64,000 bases of DNA from Raffaelea ambrosiae (GCA_002778195.1 PCDI01000013.1:186001-250000); one strand, 5' to 3'. Numbered from the stretch's first letter, positions 22,392-34,105 are shown. Translations and numbers: made by a program. Notes: generated by a model from the sequence alone, not told the origin.

Positions 22392-23444
22392 GTCGCTCTA
22401 CTGCTTGTCTGGACGGACAAGCGCTCGAGGAAACAGCAGGAGCAAGGCTGAGAGGAGGCAGAAGAAGCCCATGTGTCAGGGAAACAGCTCGACGGCAGCT
22501 CTTCCAGCGTCAGGGCGGCGGTCGAGTCAGCAGCGCTGTGTTCATCGTTGGGCAGCCGTGTGCAGAGGACAACGCCAGACCAGTGACGTGTCGAAAGCCA
22601 GAGCGTGCGTGTGTTCCCGGGATGGCCGTTGCTGTTCGCTGCTGTGTGCTGGCCAAATCATGAAGCTTGTTATTGAAGTATCAGGCATAATAGCGTTTGA
22701 GCATGTGACTTGGCGACGGGACCTGCGTCATTACTGAGCCGGGTAGCTCATTCCTCCCATTTGTTAAGCACCATGATTGGACAGTTCTGATTGGTCCGGG
22801 GCACAGCGCTGTCCAACCCCGCCAGTAACAGTGCCCATAGCGCAATCACCACAGCCATCAGCTCAGCATGGTGCGCTGTTCCGCCATACTTATCCTGTGG
22901 CTAGCGCCACATCCACCAGCAGGGCATGTGAGCAGTGGGGACCCGCGCGGTCTAGTTACTGATAGCCTGTTAATACTGCTCCACCGACAGCGGTCGCTCT
23001 TGCCTCTTTCTCTCCCACCAGGCCGTCTGGGCATCCTCGCTTTCTTTGCCTCTCTCTCTCCCACTTTGAGCCTGTCCGTCGAGTCCGCTTCCGCCTTTCG
23101 CTGTACAAGAACTTGCATGTTTTATCCTACAACGGCCATCCGGACCCCCAACGGCCAGCTTTTTGCTCATTTCAGGGTCTTCGACAGACTACCAACCGAT
23201 TTACCGGAACTTTCCCGCAAGACCCTGCACGCCCACCTCCTGCCCACGCGGCCTTCGACTTTGAACTGCCTCGCCAACAAGCCATCGCAGTGCCAACGCC
23301 TTTTCATGCTTTCATGAGCTCGCGCAGCGGCTGTCTTCTTCGACTGCGGCGTATCTTCAGCACGAAAACAAGGATAGGGGAACAAGCCGACCAGCAGTCG
23401 AAGGAGCACGCTCACCGCTGCTCCGTGAACATAGCCGGCCCATA
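22392..23444. other. divergent promoter region, STB6-like / RMD5
   Basis: About 1.05 kb between two divergent starts, with no supported gene. It contains the paired CCAAT boxes listed separately. The RMD5 side has upstream ATGs near 23306 and 23314. Confidence 0.5.
22776..22794 (-). promoter_or_regulatory. two CCAAT boxes (ATTGG on plus)
   Basis: ATTGG occurs at 22776-22780 and again at 22790-22794, both inside the divergent STB6-like/RMD5 promoter, 385 nt upstream of the STB6-like start. CCAAT is the site of the fungal Hap2/3/5 complex. Function is inferred only from position and spacing. Confidence 0.4.
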
Positions 23445-24934
23445 ATGGCGGACAAGATGCCCGGTCTTCGGACCGAAATCTCTCAAATCGCTCGCAAGGC
23501 CAGGCTGACATCGGCGGTCGACGATGTCGACAAGATCATTGCCCGCTTGGTGGAGGCACGAGAGCAGATTGCTCAGGGTAGGTGTTCCTTCTCCCTTCTC
23601 CCTTGTCTCTCGTCTCTCGTACCGTCTCTCGGGCGGTGTGTATACTGACTCTGGACCTCAGAACAAGACCCGCACGCTGCGAGTCTCGTCATGGCAAAGC
23701 TGCAAAATCCCGTTAAGGAAGGGTTCGATGCCATCAACGACGACCTCAAGGCGGTGTCCAAGACACAGAAGGAATTTGGCAAGGCTCTAGATCGGGTATG
23801 TCTGGCGGAATGTCCCCGTCTGCTTGTGTAGACCATGGCAAACAGAATGCTGACAATTTTCTCTTCCGAATGCAGTCTTTCCCAGCCACAGCCCTCCCTA
23901 CTGACCACGACGTCATGGTCGACCATCCGGCTCTCATCAACCGGGCCATCGCCATGCACCTGCTCCGTGAAGGCCACTTTGACGTGGCCAGCGTGTTCAT
24001 GGAGGAAGCCCGAGATATGGCGAGTGCGTCAATAGCAGCTCGTTCCGGAAGCAAGAAAATGTACAACGATTACGATGACACGGACATGACGAATGGCCAC
24101 GGCAGTAGCGGAACCAACGGCGCAGCCGCAGATACGGTCTCCAACTTCACGCAACGCGAGTCTCTGGAGTTACAGGAGAAGTTCCAGAGCATGTACGCCA
24201 TTCTTCAGGCCATCAAGGCTTACGATCTGGAGCCGGCCATCAAATGGGCACGTGCAAATTCAGTGGCGCTGGAGACACGCGGCTCGAGCCTGGAGTTCGA
24301 GCTGTGCAAGCTGCAGTTTATCTGGCTGGCTAAGGGGCCGGCAGACGCCCCCGCCGCCACAACTGGCTTCCGCGGGCCCGTGGGCGATCTGGGCGCGGCG
24401 TTTCAGTATGCTCGTGTCCACTTTGACCGGTTTAGCGAGCGGCATCTCAATGAGATCCAACGCCTGGCAGCAGCCCTGGTCTTTGCCTCCAACATCCACG
24501 AATCGCCCTACGCCAACGTGTTTGAGACCGCCTCGGCGTTTGACGAGGTGGCCGCCACCTTCACCCGCGAGTTCTGCTCCCTGCTGGGTCTCTCGGCAGA
24601 GTCGCCACTCTATGTGGCAGCAACGGCGGGCACCATTGCGCTACCGCGGCTGATCAAGTTCATCGGCGCCACCCGCAGTCGGCGCACAGAGTGGACCACG
24701 GCCAGCGAGCTGGCCTTTGAGACGCCGCTGCCGTCCTCCATGATCTACCACTCCATCTTTGTGTGCCCGGTGTCCAAGGAGCAGACGACGGAAGCCAACC
24801 CGCCGATGCGCTTGCCCTGTGGCCACGTGCTTGCTCACGAGTCTCTCCAGAAAATGGCCAAGGGCTCCAAGTTCAAGTGTCCGTACTGCCCTCTCGAGGG
24901 CCACCTGAAGGATGCACGGCAGATTATCTTGTAG
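23445..24934 (+). CDS. RMD5: Rmd5/Gid2-type E3 ubiquitin ligase subunit of the GID/CTLH complex, three exons
   Basis: Exons 23445-23577, 23662-23795 and 23876-24934 join in phase, giving 441 residues. A LisH-like segment (DHPALINRAIAMHLLREGH) lies near residues 108-140, then CTLH/CRA helices (QEKFQSMYAILQAIKAYDLEPAIKWA through the Leu-rich core). The C-terminal degenerate RING runs from about residue 385: FVCPVSKEQ, then PPMRLPCGHVLAHESL, then FKCPYCP. A Ser replaces the usual second Cys, as is typical of Rmd5, and the protein ends in RQIIL. With Fyv10/Gid9 it forms the catalytic pair that ubiquitinates gluconeogenic enzymes for proteasomal degradation. The first ATG has a good context, and both donors (GTAGGT, GTATGT) are clear. 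Confidence 0.93.
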
Positions 24935-25198
24935 GACCCAGGATTCTGCTCCCGCTGGGACGGGATCCGGTATTACGGTGGCTCCCTGCCGCCGGCTCCC
25001 GACTGGCAACTTTCTTACTCGACGCCACATTTGCCATTATCATCGTTGAGAGAACTACGACTCGTGCATCGATTCCGAAACGTGTCTCGTTTTCGCCCAT
25101 ACAGTTACCGCCGTCGCGAGTACTGGATTCGCCGTCGAGTAACAGGAGCATACACAAGATACCAGCACTCGTCGGGAACACAACCTTTCAGACCCACA

Positions 25199-25861
25199 AT
25201 GAGTGCCCTACGATGGCAGGATTACTGGCACAATCAAGGAGGTGGCCGTGCCACCCAAGCAAGACGAGCACGGCGGAGGAACCAGCATTGGCAACCGGCG
25301 GCCGGACTGCATCGTGGCCCTCTCGAGCCACGGACGACGGACATAACCTTGGCACCACTACGGCGTTCTCGCCGTAATACGCAAACTGCTACCCACCACC
25401 ATACCCGGCGTACACTACGCGCTTTCCGCCGTGATACCCGTCCATTGCGGCATAACGATCCTCTCCGTATATTTAATATACACGTCGCACAATTCTTGGA
25501 GAACACAGTAGTCGCAAATGATGACTACATTGTGACTGCCATATCCAGTGCGACCAATCCCCGGTTGCCAACCATTGTCGACGAAAGTGAAGGCGCCGAA
25601 GGTGGTCACGGCGGCCACAATTCCTACGATCCCCCCCGTGGAAGAGTCGTCGACGTCCAGCCCATGATCCCCGAGGCCAGCCAAACTCTTGCAAGCGTTG
25701 AATATTACCATCTGACCGGGCTAGTTGTCGACGGTGGTATTGACTCCCAGATTCCACGCAGCGTCCCCACGCCCCCGCTCACGCCAGCCTCGTCAGAGAG
25801 GGATCAGTTGTCGGACGCGGACGGCTCTTCGGTTCTAGAGAGTGTACACGAAATGGCTTAA
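25199..25861 (+). CDS. hypothetical protein, reading frame uncertain
   Basis: An open frame from the ATG at 25199 (MSALRWQDYW) to a stop at 25861 encodes 220 residues; the frame itself is open from about 25031. The C-terminal third is plausible fungal protein (PTPPLTPASSERDQLSDADG). The N-terminal part is Arg-rich and may be out of frame: in another plus frame 25204-25341 reads YDGRITGTIKEVAVPP...PDCIVALSSHG, then a stop, then a hydrophobic stretch (PGVHYALSAVIPVHCGITIL). A minus-strand frame at 25415-25711 also looks possible. I do not recognise any of them. It could be a gene with unrecognised introns or a decaying one. Confidence 0.3.
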   Translation: MSALRWQDYWHNQGGGRATQARRARRRNQHWQPAAGLHRGPLEPRTTDITLAPLRRSRRNTQTATHHHTRRTLRAFRRDTRPLRHNDPLRIFNIHVAQFLENTVVANDDYIVTAISSATNPRLPTIVDESEGAEGGHGGHNSYDPPRGRVVDVQPMIPEASQTLASVEYYHLTGLVVDGGIDSQIPRSVPTPPLTPASSERDQLSDADGSSVLESVHEMA

Positions 25862-26849
25862 CTTTGGGTCTGTGACAGGTACGCTGGACAGGCAAGGTGG
25901 CCAACGCGATGGTCAGGGTGGCGGAGGGCGGTGGCGGTGGCCAGCGTGTTGGCCAAGCCTAGCCCCTATCTAGGCAAAAATATGGGTGAGACAGTGCGGG
26001 GACTTACGGCGGCTCAACGTCTTGGAGGGGGTTTCATTTTCTAGGTGCATGTGTTTTCGATGTGCTTTTCAGGGTGGGCGGTGTTATCGGCGAAGGTTCG
26101 TTGAGCTTTAAGTGGCGAATCAGCGGCGTTTTGTATTTGTATATCCAGCGTATTGTATAGTTCAGCGAGACCAGGAAAAGATGGCGGCTATGGGTTTAAT
26201 AGCAAGGCCTACCAAGTAGCGAATTGATTTAAAACACTTCACCTCTACAAACGGTTTCAGTTCGAAGTATACTATGGTCAAAAATAGAAATATGAGGACA
26301 TCTAATATGCCAAAACTGCGTTGGTCCGCCTGGTATATCTGTAAATACGAAAGAATAAAAAAAGGCATTTTTTATGAATTGTGTCGCGAAGGCGAGGACA
26401 TAGACAACAAAGGAATTTCTTTCCAAAAAAATTGGAGGGCCAGCCAGCCAAGGCCTCTTAGACAAATAAAAAAAATATGAACAAGAAAATGGTTTCAAGA
26501 AGCTCAGGGTTTCCCTGGGGGAAATAAAGACGCCATACGACACCCAAAAACACAAGAAAATGAAATTCGTAAACTCCCCCGTCACAAAAAAAAAGAGATC
26601 AAGACCAAGACCAAAAAACAGAAAGGAAACAAAGCACGGCGCAACATGCGCATGCCCTTTTTTTCTGTTCACTCCCACAAGACAGAATAGTGTGCGCTTT
26701 GGTAATCCATCGTAAAGTCATCAAGGAGAATAAATGGGTGTAGAGACTGAGAGAGAAAGTAGAGAGTATGAAAAGTAAGAAGAGGTCGGGTGTACAGTCT
26801 ATAGTCGCGAATGGCAAACAACAATGAGATATGGTTTGCGAACGGCATC
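25862..26849. other. intergenic, about 1 kb
   Basis: AT-rich 3' flank of the UPF0658 gene and the hypothetical ORF. It has A-rich runs near 26350-26600 and no supported gene. Confidence 0.5.
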
Positions 26850-28177
26850 CTAGTCGATTGTCATGCGGCTGGGCAGAGTAGGCTTGATGTCGCTCAGTCC
26901 AATGGAGTTCGCGTCGAACGGTGCCTTCTCCTCGGCGCCGTCGGTATTGAGAATGTGTGCCTTAAGCCCGCTGCCAAAGTTGTGCATGCAGATGAAGGCG
27001 TTGGTTATGGTCAGGATAATGAGAATGATAGTCAGGACGGCAAAAGCAGTCAGAGACTTCCGCACAGCCAAGTAGTTATCACTGTATCCAGGCTGGTAGA
27101 TGCGGACCAGCTTGAAGAAGAACCAAGACAGAGCGCACAGGTAGAGCACAATGCTCAGCGCCATGCCAACTTTGATCTCGTGCCGAGTAAAGAAGGCGGC
27201 CATAAGCAGGATGGCAAGGGTAATCGGGATGGCGGCGCAAGTGAGGCCGAACTCGGCGTCACGCGCCTTGCTGACAATAACGAGGAACTGAACGGTGAAG
27301 CCGAGAAAGAAGAAGAAATCAAACTTGAGGAGGGCGATGTAAATCTATAGAAGGGGAATGTTGTTAGCGCGACGTTTTAGAGGCACACTCCTTGCTTGCC
27401 ATTCTGGTCACGTACTTGGTAGTGGAGAAACCGCTTCTTCATACGGTAGTCGGCACCGATCTGCTTGAGGATATCCCAGGCAAACTCTTGGTAGAGTTTC
27501 CAAGCAATCACGCCCATGAATACAGTACCCAGGCCAATGATGCCGGGGATGGCGATGAGGAAAGGCCGGCAACGGTCCCAGAGACCGCCGTCACCAACGT
27601 CCTTGACGGCACCGACAGCAGTGAGAGAGCTGATGGCCAGGTCGATCTGGTCGATCTGGATGGCGGTGTAAACAAGGAAGGCCAAGTTGGCGATGCACAC
27701 GCCAATAACCTGAATGGTGTTCTTCATGCGCAGCGCATCCCAGACAACAACGAGCTCGTACAAGAATGCGAAAATAAAAAGGGTCAAGAAGGTCGGGATA
27801 GATCGGTAGAAAGAGTTGATCTGGGTTGTGTCCTTGACTTCCTTGACATTTGATTCGAACTCGCCGAAAACGTATCTGCGAGGGTTGTTTAGCAGGTGCT
27901 GGCTGGCAAAGAAGAAAAAAGTGGCGGGCAGTGCCAGAGAAGGACAAGCCACGAGGTGAACTCACGCCTCAAAAGCCAGACATAGAATGGCCTGGACGGC
28001 GGTGGTCAGGAAGAAGAACCGCGCCCATTTGGTGGAGATAAAATCCATCTTGCCCTTTGAGACGCTCTTCGGGTCTGAGGCGGAATAGGTGTTGCGATAG
28101 TGGTAGTCGTACGGTTGCTGGCCGAAGGCGGAATCGGCAGGCAAGAGCGACCGCCGCGATTCTTGTCGGAAAGCCAG
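26850..28177 (-). CDS. UPF0658 Golgi-type multi-spanning membrane protein, three exons; start codon possibly CUG
   Basis: Exons (minus) 28177-27966, 27875-27416 and 27344-26850 are in phase. About eight hydrophobic spans are visible: FFFLTTAVQAILCLAF, FLTLFIFAFLYELVVVW, IGVCIANLAFLVYTAI, LIAIPGIIGLGTVFMGVIAW, FFFFLGFTVQFLVIV, AAIPITLAILLMAAFF, LSIVLYLCALSWFFF and FAVLTIILIILTITNAFIC. The tail GLSDIKPTLPSRMTID matches my memory of the fungal UPF0658 Golgi membrane family; its function is unknown. The first ATG on this strand is at 28048 (MDFISTKW), directly before the first span. The frame stays open and protein-like upstream (QQPYDYHYRNTYSASDPK) to a stop at 28211-28213, with no ATG. A CTG at 28177-28175 in good context (ACC CTG G) could start a 388-residue protein; from the ATG it is 345 residues. 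An unseen upstream exon is the alternative. Confidence 0.85.
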
Positions 28178-30103
28178 GGTGGGCAGGCGACGAGGCAGGA
28201 GGGCCTCGCTTTATGCAGTTTCTAAGGTGTGGGTATGGCAGTCGTGTGTGCCGTTTCGGCTGCGAAAGGGCAGCAAAATGGTGGGAACAGACGTGTCGAA
28301 ACGCGGGTCGCACTGATGGGAGACTGGGGCTTTATGGCAGATCTTGTGCGCTAGGTTCCGGCCCTGTGGTCGTCAGTCGGTCGTCGGGAAGAGTCGTGGG
28401 AAAAGCGGTGATCGTGTTGCTTTTCGTCGTCGTGGGCGGGCAGTGCGATGCTCGTGTGTATTTGGTTGCGGAGGGGGTAAATAAAAGGTGGAGAGGAAAG
28501 GGGAGAACCAAGAAAATAGAAGGGAGTGTAGGAATGCAAAATGTTGGCCAAAAAGCGGGACGGGGGGGCGCTTATTCTGTCGGAGGTTTTGGTGTGAGAT
28601 CCTCCCGTTATACGAGGAAGGAGCGATGGAGCTGAGAACGAGCGACACTGGCGAACAGGACGAAAAGAAAAAAAGAAGCCAAGAGAGCCAAGAGCGAGCG
28701 ACAGAATGCACAAAGGGGGAAGGAGGGACGGACGGTTAGATAACTGAGGGGAAAAGGGAAGGAGCTGCGAAAATCAAACACGTCTGTCTGTGACCCAGGA
28801 CCAGGAAGGCGGGAGAAACCAGGTAGGATGTGGGAGAGGCAAGGGGAAATCAAAAAGGGTTTAGAATACGTGTATAGAAAACGGCCCCTGCTGCCAATGC
28901 GGACAAAAAGGTGAAACACGTTTGGAGAAACAGGGGGCTCAGGAGGCGGCCGCTGTGGTGTTGGGAGTTCGGATTAGGCGTTGTCAAAAAAACGGGCAGG
29001 CGCCCCAGAAAGTGTCGGAAGCGATGAGAAGCCTGGCGGAAGACAGGTGGACAATTGAAAAGAACGAAGAAAGCGAAGCAAAGTGTGCCAGATGGCGATG
29101 CAGACGTGCCGGTGAAGAGTGAAATAGGAAAAGCAGGCACGGGCGCGATCGCAGGGGAAAGAGCGACCTTCAGTTGCGACGCCAAGCCCTCTTCCGATCG
29201 TGCTGCGCCTTCCTCATGAATGGGCACCACTGGTATGGGCTGGCGAGTGAGTCCTGCAAACGGCAGGCACCACCAACGCTTTTGGGCGTAGTCTCCGCTA
29301 AAAATAAGGCCCACTAACGGCGCCGAGTGGGTGTTTTAGGAGGTTCGTCACCCTCTCGACATATCTTGCAAAGCACAGTCCTGTGGGGCCTCCACGCCTT
29401 TAGGCAGATTCTGCGTTCAACTCCACGGTGTACCTTGCTATTACTCATAGGCTGCATCCACAAAGTCGCACAGGCTCGCACAGGCTCACGGGGCCTGGCC
29501 AGTCCGGCCTGCCAAGGCAGTCTGTGTGGGTGCACTGTGTCGCTGCGCACCGCCTCACTCTGCCTGTGAGAAAATCATGTGCTTGTTCGGAACTCTGAAG
29601 CTGCTCAGCCACGACAGGACTCGAGCCTCGTCTTGGGCTCCCCGAGTTCGCAGAGTTCGCAGGACATCTGATGCCAGTCCCTCCCTGGCATGCGGGCGGC
29701 ATCTAATGCACTGTCACGGCACGCCTGCATCCTCGCCACGCCCGTTTGATGTCTGGTTCTCGGGATTCGTAAACGGCCCTAAAAGACCCCGAGAACCCAA
29801 CCTGCATGCACTGTGCTAATTAAATCAGTCCAATCCTTTGAGTACGGTGCCGTTCTTATCTCCTCTTATCGGAAAGCACGGGCCAGGTGCGCGTACTGGC
29901 AAACCGCGCTCCAGCCAACAAGGTCTCAAAATAGCTTAGCGCGCGCGCAAGCCTGGTGCAGCCCATCACGACGCCTTCACACGATCTCTGGAGAGAGGCT
30001 GTGTATGTGCGCCTCGAACAGCCGCCCTTCCAGCCCTACCCTCCCGCCTGGCCGCTGCATGTTGAGATCGTATCGATCTCTCGAGCTTCCCCATCGCGTC
30101 GCA
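28178..30103. other. divergent promoter / long leader region
   Basis: About 1.9 kb lies between the UPF0658 gene and the PPP4R2-like gene. From 28049 to 29214 the minus strand has no ATG at all, and it is C/T-rich, which suits a long 5' leader for the UPF0658 gene. No gene is seen on either strand. Confidence 0.5.
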
Positions 30104-32590
30104 ATGGAGATGGACTCCGACGAAGATCTGCTGCACAGACTGGCCGCAGGTGGCAGCGTTGACTAGTACGTGAAAAGAGAAACGAAAAAAAAAGGGAAGG
30201 GGAAATGGAGAAGGAGAGCAACACGAGAGCTTGGGCTGACATCTTCTTTCTTTTCTTTGCAGTGCCGCCTGGCCGCGGCTGCTCTGCACCATTGTGTCGC
30301 GGATCGAAACGGTACGTAGCCCTCTCCCTGAGTTCGACCTGCGTTTGCACAGCCGCTGACAAGAGACCACCGCCAGATTGCCCACAACGACTTCCCCATT
30401 CCGGTTCTCCCTCCCCCGAAACCACACTCGCTCGTGCGGCCGCCAGTCGTGCCATCGACCGTGGTACCGTCCGAGAATGGCAACGGGCCAGGCGGCGCGG
30501 CCGGGAACGGTGCCGCGGCCCCGGACGCCGACAGCAACCCGTCGTCGCAAGAAGACATGAACAAGGAGAACACCAACCCCGTCCCGCAGCCGGCACCACC
30601 CGCCGACACCTCCGATGCTGCAGCGGCCGACACCTCCACGGTCAGCAGCAACAGCAACAGCACGGCCACGGCCACTGGAGCCCCCGTGTCGTTGGGCGGC
30701 ATCGTCGGCGCCTCCTCTCCGCGGTCCGCGTCCGACATCGACCTCGACAGCGTCCTTCCTCCGCAGATCTCCAACCTTCTCAACCTCATTATCGCCACCC
30801 TCACCACCACGTTTGCGCAGTACCCTCCCCACACCGTCCAGCGCCTCTGCGAGCTGGTCCTCTCCCCGCGCCAGCACTACCGCAGCCTGGCCTCCTACCT
30901 CCATGCCCTCGACCGCGTGGTCAGCGTGTCCAGCGGCAGCAACGTCTACCCGCTCCCGCCAGCCGTGCCCGACATGTCGGCCATGTCCATGCTGGCCAAC
31001 GGCATCTCGCCGGGCATCACCAATGGCGATGCCGCTGGCAACGGCACACACGCCACGGCCCTGAACGTGGGCAGCGACGAGGCCCTCGGCGGTGCGCTGC
31101 TGACGCCCATTCCCTGGCTGCGTCGACGGCCGACGAGTGCTGGCGACGACAACAACACAGAAGAGGGGTCTAGCCCGCCCAGCTCTTCGGACAGCGGGGA
31201 TGTGCCTATCATCAGTGCCGCCTCCAGTGTCAACGGAGGCGTCGGAGTGGCAGCCATGGGTAGCGGATATGCGTCCGACGGATCAGCCACTGCTGCCACG
31301 GCGGCACAGGCAGCTTCGGCGTCCCCGCTGGCTGAGCAGCAGCAGCCGCAACAGCAGCAGCAACAGGAGCCAGAAGAGGCAGAGCAAGAAACCGAGCCGG
31401 ATTCCGAAGACCAGTCGGAAGAGTCACAGCAGCAGCAGCAGCAGCAGCAGCAGAACGGCTCGAATTCTTCAAGCACATCCCATATCATCGAGGGTCGTGT
31501 GCGCACGGAGAGCACCGAGACCATTGAGGGGCCGAACGGCGTGGGCAGCATAGAGACAGTTAGTGTATCGGTCAACGGCATTCCCAGCCACGGGGCCATG
31601 GCGGCCGCCGTCCAGCTGCAGCAGCAGCGGGGCATCACCCAAGGCGAGCTCCTGCGGCAGGAGCAGAAAGCTGGTGTCGTGCCGGTGAGCCAGCTGGCCC
31701 GGGCCCAGGCAGTCGTGCAAGCTGTGTCGTCTGGCGGCCACGCACACGAGGATGAGGATCAGGGGGCGCGCAGCACGTTCACTCGTGAGACCAGCAAGAT
31801 CGAGGAGGCAGTGCCAGCCGACAGTGCCGATGCTCCTATGACGGGTATGGATGCTGCGAGCCCGGGCGAGGGGGTAGCCGCCTCCGCGGAGGAGGAGGCA
31901 GAAAAGAAGCCGGCCGAGGGGGCCGAAGAAAGGGACAAGACGACCTCGGAAGAAGAAGGGGCGGAAGACGAAGAGGACGAGGTCCCACACGCACGAGGAC
32001 CTGAGGAGATTGGTGCCGCAGACATGGGCCCGCAGCGGACGACGACGACGGCAGCAGCTGGCGGCACAGCAGAGGCTGCCGGCAGCAGTTTTGTCATTAG
32101 CAGCTCGAGCGACGGTAGCGTGGTCGCGGTGCACGGCATGGACATGGAGGCAGCCGTGGGTCGGAAAGCCGTGCCCGTGGAGACTACGGGCGCCACAGCC
32201 GCGCCGGCTCCTGCTGTCGACGGGACCAACAAGGCCGCCGGCGCGGCTGGGCAGGACGAAGACATGAAGGACGCAGACGAGGAGGAGGAGTCGCCGTCCT
32301 CGTCTGCCGAGGAGTCACCAGCCACTCTTCGGGCGACGACGCCGAAGCGGGAGGCCGAGGGGGAGGCACCAGCGGCCCTGCCGGCCAAGAAGCGGAAAGA
32401 AGAGCGCGACGGGGACGTCGACGATGGCGGGGCCCCGGATAAGGACGACGGATGGGTCCTCACACCAAAGGACCCCGAGGCAGAAGACAAGGCCAAGGAG
32501 GGGGCTGAGACAGCCGCCGAGTCCGCCGAAGAGCAACCCTCAGGAACAAGCACGCCAAAGGACAAAGGCACGACCCGGACATCTCTGTAG
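30104..32590 (+). CDS. PSY4: PPP4R2-type regulatory subunit of protein phosphatase 4, three exons
   Basis: Exons 30104-30165, 30263-30311 and 30377-32590 join in phase, giving 774 residues. The conserved PPP4R2 core is at the N-terminus: DEDLLHRLAAGGSVDYAAWPRLL, TIVSRIETIAHNDFPIPV, and further on LPPQISNLLNLIIATL and TFAQYPPHTVQRLCELVLSPRQHYRSLASYLHALDRVV. The rest is long and disordered, with a nine-Gln run (CAG repeat near 31426-31454), Glu/Asp-rich stretches and a basic KKRKEE near the C-terminus that could act as a nuclear signal. PP4 with this subunit dephosphorylates gamma-H2AX and other DNA-damage targets. An upstream in-frame ATG at 30059 (MLRSYRSLELPHRVA) could extend the protein by 15 residues; I prefer 30104. 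Confidence 0.88.
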
Positions 32591-33490
32591 GAGTGGGAGG
32601 TCCGGTTCCGCTGGTTTCGTTAGAGGGGTTGTGTGTGTGTTGGGGGGAGGGGGGCATTTTATATGGAAGACACTTCTTGGTCGTGATACCATACGATGGG
32701 TTGGAAGGGATGGTGGGAAATACACACTTTATCGATTGCTGTCATGATGGACGGTGTGGCCAGAGGCCATAACCATTGTATTCTTTGCATTGTTGTTACC
32801 TGCTTGTCTTTTCGTCTTTCCCTTCTTTCCGGTATATTTTTTTCGGCGTCTCATATTGATAACGGATCAGAAACGGTGGATCACAGTTCTTTTTTTTTTC
32901 CTCCTTTTGATATCATTACTCTCGTGGTCTGTGAACTGCATGTTTTTGCCGTGTTTCCTGCTCGAACGCACTTTCTGTCTCGGTATCATGATATTACCGC
33001 AGAATCCATTCTCGTTCTTTGCTTTTCAATGCTGGAATGCTAAATGCTTTCACTTCGTGCCCGTCGAGTAAATTGCAAATTTCGAATTAAGCTACCTCCT
33101 AGTGCTAGTCACTATTAGACGATGTATCTAAACTTCCCATGGCCATGACAGTCTTGAGTCGTGTCGACCATGTCCCTGGATCTCCTCGGCACCCGCAGTC
33201 CTTCTGGTCATATATAATAAGCATATGCCATGAATTTGCAATAACAATCCTCCGGTCCGTAACAATCCTCTCCATAGACGCAATGCATGCAGCAATTGCA
33301 ATCCCTTCCTCCGTGTCCTCGACAACAACAGCTCTCTCCGCGTGCCTGCCTTCTCCCGCAGCACCCGTAGTCGCAACCTCGTGTTTTCCTTCGGTTCTGG
33401 GATGCTCCATCCCTCAGTAGTAACAACTCTTCTCATGTCGGTGCTTCTCTGTTGCAATAGCAACTCCTTCCTTGGGTATCTGTGTGAAAC

Positions 33491-33765
33491 AATTAAAAGG
33501 TAGTGAGAAAGAACAAGATGGGAATCAGTAGCCTTTGAATCCTGGTGGGAAACAATTGGTCCTGAAGAGACAATTAGGTATGAAAAAGTGGTAAGAAAGA
33601 TGGGAATCAACAGTCTTTGAATCCTGGTGGGAAACAATTGGTCCTGGAGAGACAATTAAAAAATATGAAAAGTGGTAAGAAAGAACAAGATGGGAATGAA
33701 TAGCCTTCTTTGGGTCCTGGTGGGAAACAATTGGTCCTGGCGAGAGGCAATTAAAAGGTATGAAA
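33491..33765. repeat. minisatellite, 80-95 bp unit, about 3.2 copies
   Basis: Units start near 33491, 33572, 33654 and 33749 (partial). Each contains AATTAAAAGGTATG, then AGAAAGAACAAGATGGGAAT, then TCCTGGTGGGAAACAATTGG. The copies differ by small indels and substitutions, so the array is not a very recent duplication. Confidence 0.88.
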
Positions 33766-34105
33766 AAAGAAAAAGAAAAAGAAAAAAACACAGTGAAAAT
33801 CAATAACTCTTGTCAGAGCCCTGGTGAATAAAAAAAATAGACAATGTGGAAAAGAAAGAAGCAAAAGGGACAAGACGATAAGACAACCGTGCGGAGCAAA
33901 ACGCGGAGCAAAACGAAACATAAACCTTTCCATGCGCCAAACGTGATAAAGACAAGAACGATGAATGGAGAATGCCACATGTCGTAGACTCCCACTTTTT
34001 TTTTGTGCTTTTGTTGTTTTTTGGCCCTTTTTTTGTGTTTTTCTTCGTTTTTCTTCATTTTTGGGAGGGGAGGCTTTTGGAGACATGAAATAATAAAAAA
34101 TCATA

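Noticed and set aside
29600..29660. tRNA-like B-box (GGCTCGAGTCC on minus)
   Set aside because: No pairing T stem, no A box at the right distance and no acceptor stem.
33491..33765. Possible CRISPR-like array
   Set aside because: The organism is a fungus, units are 80-95 bp and vary throughout, and there is no constant repeat with unique spacers.
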